A DNA stretch of 64,000 bases from Delphinus delphis. Its lineage: Eukaryota > Chordata > Mammalia > Artiodactyla > Delphinidae. Location: contig NC_082696.1 of NCBI RefSeq assembly GCF_949987515.2, positions 37,242,431 to 37,306,430 on the forward strand, given 5' to 3'. Below, in pieces: positions 1-12,481 of this stretch (position 1 is its first letter; each line of letters begins with the position of its first letter). The position numbers were made by a program, and so were the translations under genes. A model generated the notes under the pieces. It saw only the letters and a program-made list of their open reading frames with translations. It did not search any database and was not told the origin of the DNA.

Positions 1-251
1 AATGAGTAGGGGTCTAATGACAGTCTAATAGTTCATTATTTTTAAAACCCAATGAATGAAGATTCATGAACACTGGCTTTTCTTTCTAACCATCACAGCC
101 CTCCTTCCTGAAATTAGCTTTAATCACGTTATTTTAATCTCTTGATTTTTCGGTAACAAAACAGGAAACCAATCCCAATTTTTCCCACTCATTTAATTTT
201 GGATTAGCTATTGTAGTTTTTCATGGAAAAACTCTTCAATAGGTACAATAA

Positions 252-500
252 TATACATACATACATACATACATATTTTTGGTATATAATATGGGTGTTT
301 TTTCGGTTACATAGAAACAAACTCTCCCATCAGTTATTGGAAGCTCTTTGCAAATAAATGTGGAAAGAGATACTTTTGTTCTTAATTAATATATATATAA
401 TATATTATACATAATTATATATATTGTATATAATTATATATAATATATAATATATAATTTAATATATATTAGATGTAAATTATGTTATATATGCATATGT
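252..500. repeat. (CATA)n followed by AT-rich low-complexity tract
   Basis: A CATA tetranucleotide run at about 252-275 is followed, after about 110 bp of ordinary sequence, by an alternating A/T stretch at about 388-500 built from TATATAAT-like units. Confidence 0.8.
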
Positions 501-866
501 ACATATGCATACATATGAATTACCATTATTAAAATGCTGATTGCCATAATAAAATTTGTTTTAAATACCATTCTAATTCACTATTTCTGGAACTTAAGGA
601 TTCCCTATGATATTGTTCTTCTGCAAAAATATCCATCGCTAAAGGTTTTGTGTTCTTAATTCTTGAGAAATAAGGTCATTTCCTCACTAAATACAGAGCT
701 AAAAACATAATCCTTGATATAGGGATGGCAGAGCACAATTTAAAATCTAAATGATCTTCAAACTGCAAATGCCATGATGGATTTTGGATTTGCCAACAAC
801 TTAACAAAACCTGTTTTCATTTGTCAGATAAATTGTGGCCCTCTGAGCTGTGCACCTAAAAGACAG

Positions 867-1040
867 TTCAGTACAATGGTTAAGAGAAGGGGTTTGGTTA
901 ACAGCATGGGTCCATATCCTGACTCTGCTATTTCCTAGTCATACCAGTTTGAACAAAAATTTTATAAAGTTAATGTGAGTTCTGTAGGATTTGTAGAGGA
1001 AGGTATCTAGTAGAATCTGTGGATAGTAATGGAAGTGGTA
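867..1040 (+). repeat. MIR SINE, degraded
   Basis: The start AATGGTTAAGAG followed about 50 bp later by CTGACTCTGCTATTTCCTAGT matches the order of the MIR consensus: tRNA-like head, then the 'tctgccacttactagctg' part. The tail is heavily diverged. Confidence 0.5.
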
Positions 1041-1255
1041 AGAAAAAAAGAAACATGATTCTTATAAATATTACTGTGATTTTGGTATGCCGTCCTCTTC
1101 TCTGTTTTTATGAAATCTGAGTAATGGATTTTTAGCTATTTTGAATCTATTTCTAGTTTTGGGATGAGTTTCATCGACCAAGCCAGTGGTTCCAAGCTCT
1201 ATAAATTATTCTTTTTTCTTTCAAAAATAACTTGGTTAAATAGAGAGAAACAAAG

Positions 1256-1357
1256 CAAGGGAGGGAGGGAAGGAAGGAAGGAGAAGGAAAAAAAGGAAAG
1301 AAGGAAGGAAGAAAGGAAGGAAAGAAGGAAGGGAGGGAGGAAGGAATGGAGGGAGGC
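1256..1357 (+). repeat. (GGAA)n / (GGGA)n purine tract
   Basis: This is an almost pure purine run of GGAA and GGGA units with some AAAGG interruptions. The translated frames across it are low-complexity and are not genes. Confidence 0.9.
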
Positions 1358-2279
1358 GAAAAAAAATTGAGAGTTATGGCAACATGTCTTGTGGCAATAT
1401 CTCCAAACAAATTGCTATGCCTTCACCAGGTAGGAACCTACACACTCCTCAGATTATTTTAGACAGTTTAAAGCAGTGCAACTCATTAACATTTTTGGTC
1501 ATTAACTAATAACCACTGGATATCTTAAATCACGTTCTGCTTGCCAGTGTCTTTAGCCCAAATGAAGATGCATTTGGCAATTCCATTTATGACATAAGCT
1601 AATTCTTTCATGGGAGCCATTTGTATGTATTTATGTATGAATTATTCCACCAGAATTAATCTGGCCTTTTCTTTGGGACTCTCCATGCTATAGAGAATTA
1701 TACAGTACAGACGATTTCTATGGATTCTTGCTTCAGATTTCCTTTGCTTGGAATTGAAAGCAGCTATTTAATTTTACTTCAACATATTATATTCTTTGAA
1801 ATGACAGAGGCCCACAAAGGGTATTAACGAGTTCTTGTCCTAATTAACTGTTTTAAATTTAAAATATTTTCTTCTTTGCTCTTATGAAATAGAAGACTAG
1901 TAGAGGAAAAAAAACTCATTACCAGTGCTATTTAAATTTTATTGGTTGCTACTGTGCTCAGTGTTTCAGAGGATGTCCACATGCTTTCTTTTGAGGGGGG
2001 GTAGTTTTCAATTAAACAATAAAATGTCCCATCAATAAACTGAAACTCTTTACAAATAGCAAATGTGGAAAGGGATACTTTTTCCTTAGATTCTATTTCA
2101 GGGCATCTGCCTTTTTCTTTTAGCAAAATTAGCCCTAAGGATAATGAAGACATCATCACACTTTTCAAAATGAAATTTAAAGCAATAGAGGATATCACGA
2201 AGGGAAAGGGAGTTAATTTTAATAAGAGAAAAGTAATAAAAATCAAAATGAAATTGATATTTAAAGGGTAAATACCTTT
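1358..2279. other. Intronic sequence without recognised genes
   Basis: The sequence is AT-rich. A 157-codon minus-strand frame (1932-2405) lies here but has no domain and a biased F/S/I composition typical of chance frames in AT-rich DNA. No clear repeat was recognised. Confidence 0.5.
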
Positions 2280-3020
2280 ACTATGTGATCCAAATATAAA
2301 AATTGTTATGATAAACACCTCTATGGAAAAAAAATGAACAAACACAAAATGACAGTCCCTCGAAAAGGAAATAGAAATGGTTAATGAATATATGAAAAAG
2401 CCCAACTCAGTAAAATAAGAAATGCAATAAAAAATGACACTTTTTCTCCTAGTAGATTAAAAAATATGAGAACAGATAATATTCAGGGTTAGCAAGAGTG
2501 CAGAGAAATACACTCTGCTGTACACTGGTGGGAGGATAATTCAATAAAATGATTTTGGATCAGTAATTATCAATTATATAACAAAAAACTTAAAATCGTT
2601 CATATTATTTAGTTATATCTAGGTATTTCTCCTAAGGACTGAAATCAGAAATGAAGATGAGGGTATTTTTTTATGGAGATGATTATAGGGAAATATGTAT
2701 CATAAAAACATGAAAATAGTATAATGTATAATAATATATAATATACCATAAGATACAGCATATATTATGTTTCATAGTATAATATACAATAATAGTGTAA
2801 AAGGTTAAATGAACAATGAAATAGCCATATGAATTCCAAAATTGATGTCACATTACATAAAAAAAATACACGAGATGTAGCATAATCTGATACATTTCAG
2901 TTGCACATACGTGAAGGAAATGTGCAAAAATATCAATAATAAGTTTCACTTGTGAAATTATGAAAGTGCTTATCTCTATTTTTATACTAAATTGTTTTCT
3001 ATTTCAATATAAAATGACAA
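2280..3020 (+). mobile_element. Old L1M/HAL1-type LINE 3' remnant
   Basis: Phrases such as 'gtacactggtgggaggataattcaataaaatgattttgg', 'ttctcctaaggactgaaatcagaa' and the later AT-rich 3' part follow the order seen in ancient mammalian L1 3' regions read forward. Divergence is heavy and no reading frame survives. The edges are approximate. Confidence 0.45.
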
Positions 3021-3284
3021 ATATAGAAATCATAAAGGCTTACATTTTTAGGGGAGAGGAAAAGAAATTTCATTGTTAATATTTAAGTCTCCAGAGAGCC
3101 TATGGAAATTTCTTAACTGCAGCAGTACAGTGTTGTTAGTTGCAGCTTGTCTGATAACTGTAGGAAGTTATAAGATCTTCCAGTTACCAGGAAGATTCCT
3201 GCTAAACTCAGATCCTTCATTGACCAGAATTTCTGTCATCTATGATTCCATTCAAGTTTCTTTTAATTAAAATTCCTTTTATCA

Positions 3285-3620
3285 GACTTCCCTGGTGATG
3301 CAGTGGTTAAGAATCCTCCTGCCAATGCAGGGGACATGGGTTCGAGCCCTGGTCCAGGAAGATCCCACATGCCACGGAGCAACGAAACCCATGCGCTGCA
3401 ACTACTGAGCCTGCACTCTAGAGACTGCGTGCCACAACTACTGAGCCCACACGCCACAACTGCGGAAGCCCAGGTGCCTAGAGCCCATGCTCCACAACCA
3501 CAACAAGAGAAGCCACCACAGTGAGAAGCCTGTGCACTGCAACGAAGAGGAGCCCCCACTCGCCGCAAGTAGAGAAAGCTCGCGTGCAGCAACGAAGACC
3601 CAATGCAGCCAAAAAATAAA
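3285..3620 (+). mobile_element. CHR-type tRNA-derived SINE (older subtype)
   Basis: The element begins GACTTCCCTGGTGATGCAGT and contains the pol III B-box-like GGTTCGAGCCC of its tRNA-derived head, then an internally expanded body with repeated 'ctgagcc' and 'gccacaact' units, ending in an A-rich tail. A 14-bp target-site duplication with one mismatch flanks it (3271-3284 AATTCCTTTTATCA and 3621-3634 AATTTCTTTTATCA). It differs from the later copies in the window by its longer, differently organised body, so it is an older CHR subtype. Confidence 0.9.
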
Positions 3621-3634
3621 AATTTCTTTTATCA

Positions 3635-4430
3635 TCTTTAGGCAAACAAAATTTTTGACTCCATTTTTATGGCAAATGCTCTATTTTCCTGAATCAACTT
3701 TTGACCTTCAACATGACATCATGCCACTAGATTCCATGAATTTGGTATACAGAAATGGTTTGTTATACAGAAATTACAGAGAAATAGATAACTAGAACAG
3801 AAATTGAGTGGTACTGTAACACAAACCTAAAACACACAGCATTAATTTTGAGACAAGGTGGCAGCTGGAGACCAGAAGGGCAGTGAGAAGAATCAGTGAA
3901 AACAGGAAAAACAGTAAAGAAATTGTTTTTGAGGACTGGAGAAAAGAGGACTCACAATAATTATTATTGGAACAATAAGCTTAACTATTGCCTGAAATAA
4001 TTTTGAAGATAGAAAATATACCTATAAACTTGTGGATCTGGCTAAAGGGATATCCAAGCAAACAGTTGACAGTGTTATTTGTAATCTTTTAGCCATACAT
4101 AACATGGTATTATAAGAGAGATGAGCTAAAGAAAGAACAATTCAGTTTTCAAGTAGAATTTAGAAGATATATTGCTAACTCAAGACTTTCTGGGTTGGAA
4201 AATAAAAGTTTCACATTTACAGCATCTCCAGCTGGCAAAAGATTTTCCAAGTTAAGACACTGTTTCAAGAAAAAGAACAGATTAAGGATTCTGTCTGCAA
4301 GACAAGATCAAATCAAAGATGTAGCGCTAAGACACAGTGTTAAGACCTCAGAAAGATTTCAGAGATCCTCTCAATTATATAAAAGTTCTACATCTTAAGT
4401 GTGTCCCACAGTATCCTAACTCTTATGTAA
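3635..4430. other. Intronic sequence without recognised genes
   Basis: This is AT-rich non-repetitive sequence. A 67-codon plus-strand frame at 4195-4398 has no recognisable domain. Nothing else stands out. Confidence 0.45.
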
Positions 4431-4479
4431 CACTAGAGAGAGTGTCCTGTCTTGAAAACACAGGACACTGTCTCTAGTG
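4431..4479. repeat. Long hairpin: 20-bp inverted repeat with 9-nt loop
   Basis: The left arm at 4431-4450 (CACTAGAGAGAGTGTCCTGT) pairs with the right arm at 4460-4479 with 19 of 20 positions complementary, around the loop at 4451-4459. The single mismatch is at position 10 of the arm. Confidence 0.9.
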
Positions 4480-4599
4480 GGTATGTATTTTATTGAAGAG
4501 GATTGATAGGGACAGAATAAAGGGACAAAGTAGGTGATTAAACAGTTAATCCCACTAGGGGATTGTAAGTAGAGAAAAGTAGAGAAAAAAAGTATGGGA

Positions 4600-5215
4600 G
4601 ACCCCCATAAGTTAATGATCATTCAAGAAAGCAGGTTTGCTTAACCACAAAACCATGGAGGCTTGTTTAGCAACAAAACCATGCAACAGAAGCATGAGAC
4701 ATGCCCCCAAACAATAAACAATGATGGCATGAGACTCACATCCTGCTCAAGGAGCTTAGTAGATTAATGATTCCTAGGACACACTCCTCTGCACACACTA
4801 AAAACAAAAATATAAAGAAAAGGTCACATTATACTAAAACGTGAGATGATTTACCATTTTTAGCATATGTTGCCACCTTTTATGCTCATTTCCATTGCAC
4901 CATCGACAGTCCTGGCTTGACCAGGTAGGGACAAGAAAACTCCCCCACACAACATGGAGGAGGTGATAGAAGCTTGCCATCTACTCAAGAATGAGGAAGA
5001 AGGTGGTCTTCTCTCCCTACCCACTTTTCCTTTGATTATAAAACTGTAGCCCAGTAAGTTCGTGGCATGGCACCCTCTCGCCCGCTTGCTTGTAAGCTTC
5101 ACAAGTCTCCCATTCTAATAAATCACTTCTTATCTATCAATTTGCCTCTCGCTGAATTCTTTCTGCACTGAGGCATAAAGAACCAGAGCTCCACAGAGCC
5201 GCCCCCCTGCCCCGC
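4600..5215 (+). mobile_element. Probable solo LTR of a class I endogenous retrovirus
   Basis: The region has the architecture of a retroviral LTR read forward: a TATAAAA box at 5037-5043, a C/T-rich leader, the polyadenylation signal AATAAA at 5117-5122 followed by a T/C-rich stretch, and a U5-like end containing CTGAATTCTTTCTGCACTGAGGC, a pattern common in mammalian gamma-type ERV LTRs. No gag, pol or env translation lies beside it, so it is read as a solo LTR or isolated fragment. Its left edge and its target-site duplication could not be fixed. Confidence 0.55.
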
Positions 5216-5429
5216 ATAGAATGCCACCTAGTGGTTTCGGGATGGAATTATAATTTGGTACACAGAAATATCACACAAAAAAATTTAAGAGTTGTAGCAG
5301 CTTGAAATAAAAGTGGCGGAAAGAGTTCAACCAATAGCTTACAACACCATGCTCTATTTTAAATTGCCTATCAGGCTATTTCTAGTATATACAGTTCAGT
5401 ATTATTTTCAAATGATAATAAGCATAAAA

Positions 5430-5515
5430 TTATTATAGCTAACATTTACTGAGCACTTTTTAAATACCAAGCATTGTGCCGAGATCATTTATAGAATATC
5501 CCACTTACTCCTCAA
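5430..5515 (-). repeat. MIR SINE, 3' half
   Basis: 'ctaacatttactgagcacttt' and 'accaagcattgtgcc' are the reverse complement of the MIR 3' core. The rest of the element appears at 5810-5935 after an insertion. Confidence 0.6.
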
Positions 5516-5800
5516 AAAAAAAAAAAAACAAAAAAAAAACCAAAAACAAACACAAAAAACCTTTTAAACTGTTCAAACATTTTGATCCACGCCTAGATTT
5601 TCATTCCAGGAACTTTATCACAAAAAAGAGATGACATATTTATATGGTGATACTCAGAGCAACACTATTTATTAGAATAAAATCATGGAGAAGCCTCAAA
5701 GTCTAATGAAAGAGGAAAGTTAAATTGAGAATCTTTCACATAATGGCTTATAATATACCAATTGAAGCATATGAGTCACTATAACTATTGCTTTCATTTT
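5516..5800 (+). repeat. A-rich tract plus possible old L1 fragment
   Basis: About 50 bp of almost pure A with C interruptions is followed by 'gatccacgcctagattttcattccaggaactttatc', which resembles ancient L1M ORF2/3' sequence. It sits between the two halves of a MIR element. Confidence 0.35.
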
Positions 5801-5809
5801 TAATGTAAA

Positions 5810-5935
5810 AAATCTAAGGATTGGTCAGGTTATGCTGTCCAAAGTCACACAGAAATTGGTAGATGAAAGATTTCAACCCTGGAATTATGACTTCAGAAAA
5901 CCCACTCCCAAGCACTGTACCACCTTCCTTATATT
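5810..5935 (-). repeat. MIR SINE, 5' half
   Basis: 'caaagtcacacagaaattggtagatgaaagatttcaaccctgg' followed by 'cactcccaagcactgtaccacc' is the reverse complement of the MIR tRNA-like half. Confidence 0.6.
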
Positions 5936-7222
<1,287 letters not shown>

Positions 7223-7275
7223 CTAGAAGAGCAAAACAGGATATATAGATAAGCACAGTGATGAGAGAAAATAAA
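7223..7275 (-). promoter_or_regulatory. 3' splice site and polypyrimidine tract of the NKAIN2 exon
   Basis: On the minus strand the intron ends in a T/C-rich run, CCTGTTTTGCTCTTCTAG, immediately before the GTT valine codon. An A-rich stretch 25-45 nt upstream could supply the branch point. This fixes the exon's start at 7222. Confidence 0.85.
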
Positions 7276-7659
7276 GGATCACACCGACATTATAATTAGC
7301 AATTGTAACTGTGTTACCATATCTGGCATTTGTCTTTAACAGTGAGAAAGACATTTTTAGGTATATTTCAAAGGAAGACTATGGAAGCCGTGGATCCAGA
7401 GACAGGTACAATCCTTTCAGGGATGATTTTATGGAGGCATCAAGTAGTATTCGCAGGATGTCATCTGTGCAGTCACAGGATAAATTATATTGTCATATGC
7501 ATTGTCAAACACTTGAAGTCATCAACCAGCAAGTTCGGGAAATGACGTCCACACCAAGGGCTTGTTGTTAGGATCTGCTCAAATGTCACTGTATAAGTTG
7601 GGAATAGAGCAAAGGGGGTTGATGGAGAGGAAAAAGAATTCTTCGGCAAGTCAAGAGAC

Positions 7660-7800
7660 CAGATTCTGGATGTCGACCTGCCACTAGGCAGCTGTAGTGC
7701 CCCAGGTTAGTCATTTCCTTCCTCTGGGAGTCTGATTTGATTACTCATTTGTAAAATGTAAGACTTTGACTAATGTCTAGGGTCCTTCTAACTTTAATAG
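7660..7800 (+). repeat. MIR SINE
   Basis: 'gccactaggcagctgtagtgccccaggttagtcatttcc' followed by 'attactcatttgtaaaatgtaag' follows the MIR consensus order 'tgccacttactagctgtgtgacc...ctcatctgtaaaatgg'. Confidence 0.6.
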
Positions 7801-9630
7801 TACTAGATTATAAATCAAATGTGACTTTAAAAAAAATCATATCCAGTTACCTATAGTAACCAGGAAAAAGAAGGGCCCTGAAAGAAACTTAAAACAATTT
7901 TTTATTTTAAAAAATAAAAATAAAGCATCACTGTTATAAAAACAAGAAACTTAAGGCATTTGAAATTCTTCCATATTCATCTGTGTTTACAAGTTTACAA
8001 TTAAGTCATAGGTAAACAGTGGGGGAAGAAAAGCAAAACCAATCAAACAACCAACTCACCGACCAACCAAACAACACCCTGAGATTGGTCAGTAGTCCAG
8101 AAGTGCCACTTTATATTGACAAGTGAAACCTGAATAGCTGACAAGCCTCTCATCAGATCTAACAAAGCAAAAGGGAATGGTGTGAATTAAACGCAGCTTT
8201 ATTTTTCCTGCCTGCCCTCAGGTGGAATGATAACAAACTGTCTGTTCCTAGTAAAACATTGTAAAAGGACCTGATGTTAAGCACGGAGATTCAACAATTG
8301 TTTTTCAATTAACTTTTAAAGGAAAATGATTTTAAAACCCCTAAGTCACTAACTATGCTTTATCACTCTGCTTTAATGATATTTCTTTTCAGAAGGACAC
8401 ACTAACTCTTCAAACAGACGGTTTGCTTTTAAATTAAATACCTGTAGCCTAGGTTTGAAGACTTCTTGAATGACCATTATTCCCACTGCAGTTCTTTAAC
8501 TGACAGCACATTTTCTCATCAGGCATTGAAGGAGAACATAAACTCATGACAACTGTTTGCATGACACCTCTATTTCCTAAGACACACCAGGTACCATGTT
8601 ACGTTGTAACAGTAAGAGTCCAGCCTAAACAAATCTTAAGTTTCACTTAGTCCTGGCAGTGAATAAAAAAAAAAAAAAAAAGAGAGGATCTAGGTCCAGG
8701 TCTGTTCTATGCTACACATTCTAAATCCAAAATACCCACCAGAGTCCCAACAGGGGAATTCAATATTCTGATTGATTAACAAACAGACTGTCATGGAATA
8801 TGCACATAACCCAAGCCTCATAAACTTTGAACTGTCTCCTGATGAAACATTCCTTCAATTGTTATCATGCAGTCAACACTCCTTATAAAGGAGGCCCATT
8901 TGTGATGTTAAGCAATATTACGTATGCCTTGTTGGAATTCATCAACATTACCAAAAGATAAGTGGTTGTTCTCAGCATTGCTAATTGTCTATATAAAAGC
9001 TCCCTCTAACACAGAACTCTGTTATCTTTATCCTATGAATAAACAGTAAGTACAAATGTAAAACAGCAGCAAGAAGAATTTAAACTCTATAAATTTTGAG
9101 CATCATAACTGTGGGGACACAGCAGGGAAAAGGTATAGAGGATAAGTGCATCAGTCAAACAGTGGGAAATCCCTCAATAAATGCTCCAATTATGGAAGAA
9201 AAGAGCAAGTACCATCGTTAATTATAACAAATATATAGAGAATAATATACTCACTAAGTCTGCAAGGCTAAAATGAAGTTGCATCAACATTTATCAGTCT
9301 TCTTTTATGACAGAACTAATGGTTTCATCAAACATTACTTATGAGGTTATGCAGACTGAACAAGCTAATGTGCAGTTCTTCACTTATAGTATTTCTGCTT
9401 TTTCCTCCTCTTTTTGATGGGCTCCTTAGTCATCCTAAGTAGCTTTATCACAGGTTTTACTGTTTAGAGCTAGGGCTGAAGAATGGAAGATTTCAGTAAG
9501 TATAAAGGGAATTAACAATTTACAGAGTAGGTACAGTCTTTCCTAAGAACTCCTTCCAACAGGATGTATATTAACTATGAAATCACTAGGAGGTTGTGGA
9601 GTTAGAGGAAAGAGAATATTTTCTTTTTTA
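7801..9630. other. Intronic sequence, mostly unique
   Basis: No gene was seen. It contains a pure A run at about 8668-8684 and a TATA/AATAAA pair near 9.0 kb, which may be a decayed LTR and is treated under findings. Confidence 0.4.
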
Positions 9631-10165
9631 AGTTAACTGAATTTTTAAAAATTAAAGTATAGTTGATTTACAATGTTGTGATAGTTTCAGGTATACAGCA
9701 CGGTGATTCAGTTATACACACACACACACGCACACACACACAACACACACACACACATACATATATATTCTTTTTCAGATTCTTTTCCCTTATAGGTTAT
9801 TACAAAATAATGAGAATAATTCCCTGGCTATACCGTAGGTCCTTGTTGACTCTCTATTTTATATATAGTAGTGTGTCTGTGTTAATCCCAACCTCCTAAT
9901 TTATTCCCTCCCCTTTGATAACCATAAGTTTTTTTCTATGTCTGTGAGTCTCTTTCTGTTTTGTAAATAAGTTCATCTGTATCCTTTTTTTTTTTAGATT
10001 CCACATGTAAGTGATATCATATAATATTTGTCTTTCTCTGTCTGGCTTACTTCACTTAGTATGATAATCTCTATGTCCATCCATGTTGCTGGACAGTATT
10101 TCATTCAATTGGTATTCATTTCAAATGGCAGTATTTCATTCTTTTTTATGGCTGAGTACTATTTG
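9631..10165 (-). mobile_element. L1 LINE 3' end, 5'-truncated
   Basis: The reverse complement carries the cetartiodactyl L1 3' untranslated region. Forward landmarks are 'aaagtatagttgatttacaatgttgtgatag', 'aggttattacaaaataatgag', 'taggtccttgttgactctctattttatatatagta' and 'gattccacatgtaagtgatatcat'. It stops in the end of ORF2 at 'tttatggctgagta'. A CA microsatellite has expanded inside it at about 9714-9765. The tail side is near 9631. Confidence 0.85.
9714..9765. repeat. (CA)n microsatellite
   Basis: About 50 bp of CA units with single G and A interruptions, expanded from the A/T-rich part of the surrounding L1 3' end. Confidence 0.9.
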
Positions 10166-10345
10166 TTAAAACACTTACTACATGCCAGACTTTCATACTA
10201 TTCCTTGGTCATCGAATCTGCACAAAACCCAGAGAAGTAAATATTATTGTCTTATTTTTCAGACTAAGAAATCTAAGATGTAGTATGGCTATGTGATTTT
10301 CTTGCAGTCTCAGAAGTGGTAAGTGGTCCAACAGGAATGTAGGCG
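10166..10345 (-). repeat. MIR SINE
   Basis: 'acacttactacatgccagac' followed by 'cttatttttcagactaagaaatc' and 'gcagtctcagaagtggtaagtgg' is the reverse complement of MIR. It directly abuts the L1 3' fragment. Confidence 0.6.
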
Positions 10346-11004
10346 TATGTGCATGCCCTGTGCTGTGTCCTTGCTTTAGAACTCTTGCCACATCTAGTCC
10401 AAAAAAAGAAAGCTTTCACAGATTTTGCTGGAGGCATAGGCCGGGTACAGGATATATGCTACATTTTTACCTTATTTATTGTAGAATAGTATGGAGAATC
10501 TCTTTGATCATACTTGTCACCTCATAACATTATATCATCACTGGTCAAGGCAGAGTTCCTTTTCGTTTTGTTTATTTTCTTATTTGACTCCAACAACCCA
10601 TGCTCTCAATGTTATTCCCCTATCATCCACTGGACTCTAATATACTTATTTTATGCCCTTTGAAACACCTGACATACAAAAAGATGCATATAGCCTTGAA
10701 AAACATTACTGCTGTTGTTTGTGTGTGTGGCATTTTCACATAAAAGGTCTTAGGGAATAAGTCTCTTTCATGCTTGTCTATTTTGCTAATTTTACATAAA
10801 TTTTTTAAATGTTTTTTATTTATTTATTTTCTTATTAGTCATTCATTTTATACATATCAGTGTATACATGTCAATCTCAATTGCCTAATTCATCACACCA
10901 CCACCCCCACCCCCACCTGCTTTCCCCCCTTGGTGTCCATACGTTTTTCCTCTACTTCTGTGTCTCAATTTCTGCTCTGCAAACCGGTTAATCTGTACCA
11001 TTAT

Positions 11005-12445
11005 CTAGGTTCCACATATATGCGTTAATATGCAATATTTGTTTTTCTCTTTCTGACTTACTTCACTCTGTATGACAGTCTCTACAAGCATCCACGTCTC
11101 TACAAATGACCCAATTTTGTTACTTTTTATGGCTGAGTAATATTCCCTTGTACATATGTACCACATCTTCTTTATCCATTCGTCTGTCGATGGGCATTTA
11201 GGTTGCTTCCATGACCTGGCTATTGTAAATAGTGCTGCAATGAACATTGGGGTGAATGTGTCTTTTTGAATAATGGTTTTCTCTGGGTACATGCCCAGTA
11301 GTGGGATTGCTGGGTCATATGGTAATTCTATTTTTAGTTCCTTAAGGAACTTCCATACTGTTCTCCATAGTGGCTGTATCAATTTACACTCCCAACAACA
11401 CCCTCTCCAGCATTTATTGCTTGTACATTTTCCGATGATGCCCATTCTAACTGGTGTGACGTGATACCTCACTGTAGTTTTGATTTGCATTTCTCTAATA
11501 ATTAGTGATGTTGAGCAGCTTTTCATGTGCTACTTGGCCATCTGTATGTCCTCTTTGGAGAGATGTCTATTTAGGTCTTCTGCCCAATTTTGGATTGGGC
11601 TGTTTGTTTTTTTAATATTGAGCTGCATGAGCTGTTTATATATTATGGAGATTAATCCTTTGTTCAATGATTCATTTGCAAATATTTTCTCCCATTCTGA
11701 GGGTTGTCTTTTGGTCTTGTTTATGGTTTCCTTTGCTGTGCAAAAGCTTTGAAGTTACATTAGGTGCCATTTGTTTATTTTTGTTTTTATTTCCATTACT
11801 CTTGGAAGTGGATCAAAAAATATCTTGCTGTGATTTATGTCAAAGAGTGTTCTTCCTAAGTTTTCCTCTAAGAGTTTGATAGTGCTCAGTCTTACATTTA
11901 GGTCTCTAATCCATTTTGAGTTTATTTTTGTGTATGGTGTTAGGGAGTGTTCTAATTTCATTCTTTTACATGTAGCTGTCCAGTTTTCCCAGCACCACTT
12001 ATTGAAGAGACTGTCTTTTCTCCATTGTATATCCTTGCCTCCTTTGTCATAGATTAGTTGACCAGAGGTGTGTGGGTTTATCTCTGGGCTTTCTATCTTG
12101 TTCTGTTGATCGATAGTTCTGTTTTTGTGCCAGTACCATATTGTCTAGATTACTTTGTAGCTTTGTAGCTTTGTAGTATAGTCTGAAGTCCGGGAGTCTG
12201 ATTCCTCCAGCTCTGTTTTTTTCCCTCAAGACTGCTTTGGCTATTCGGGGTCTTTTGTGTCTCCATACAAATTTTAACATTTTTTGTTCTAGCTCTGTAA
12301 AAAATGCCATTGGTAATTTGATAGGGATTGCATTGAATCTGTAGATTGCTTTGGGTAGTATAGTCATTTTCACAATATTGATTCTTCCAATCCAAGAACA
12401 TGGTATATCTCTCCACCTGTTGGTATCATCTTTAATTACTTTCAT
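11005..12445 (-). pseudogene. L1 ORF2 C-terminal region, broken
   Basis: Minus-strand frames at 12047-12445, 11755-11961 and 11005-11526 continue the L1 ORF2 product past the reverse transcriptase domain. They include [20 protein letters not shown] and, at the end, [20 protein letters not shown] and [13 protein letters not shown], all standard L1 ORF2 C-terminal landmarks. Frameshifts and stops divide them. Confidence 0.88.
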
Positions 12446-12481
12446 CAGTGTCTTACAGTTTTCTGCATACAGGCCTTTTGT

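Noticed and set aside
1164..1410. Opposed frames over the GGAA tract
   Set aside because: Low-complexity K/E/R and S/P/F translations of a purine microsatellite.
1932..2405. 157-codon minus-strand open frame
   Set aside because: F/S/I-rich composition in AT-rich DNA, no domain and no splice-site or promoter context; judged to be chance.
3303..3370. tRNA gene at the SINE heads
   Set aside because: The B-box-like sequence belongs to tRNA-derived SINEs; no full cloverleaf was found.
7311..7571. Overlapping 86- and 71-codon frames just upstream of the NKAIN2 exon
   Set aside because: They are on the opposite strand from the gene, overlap each other in two frames and show no family similarity.
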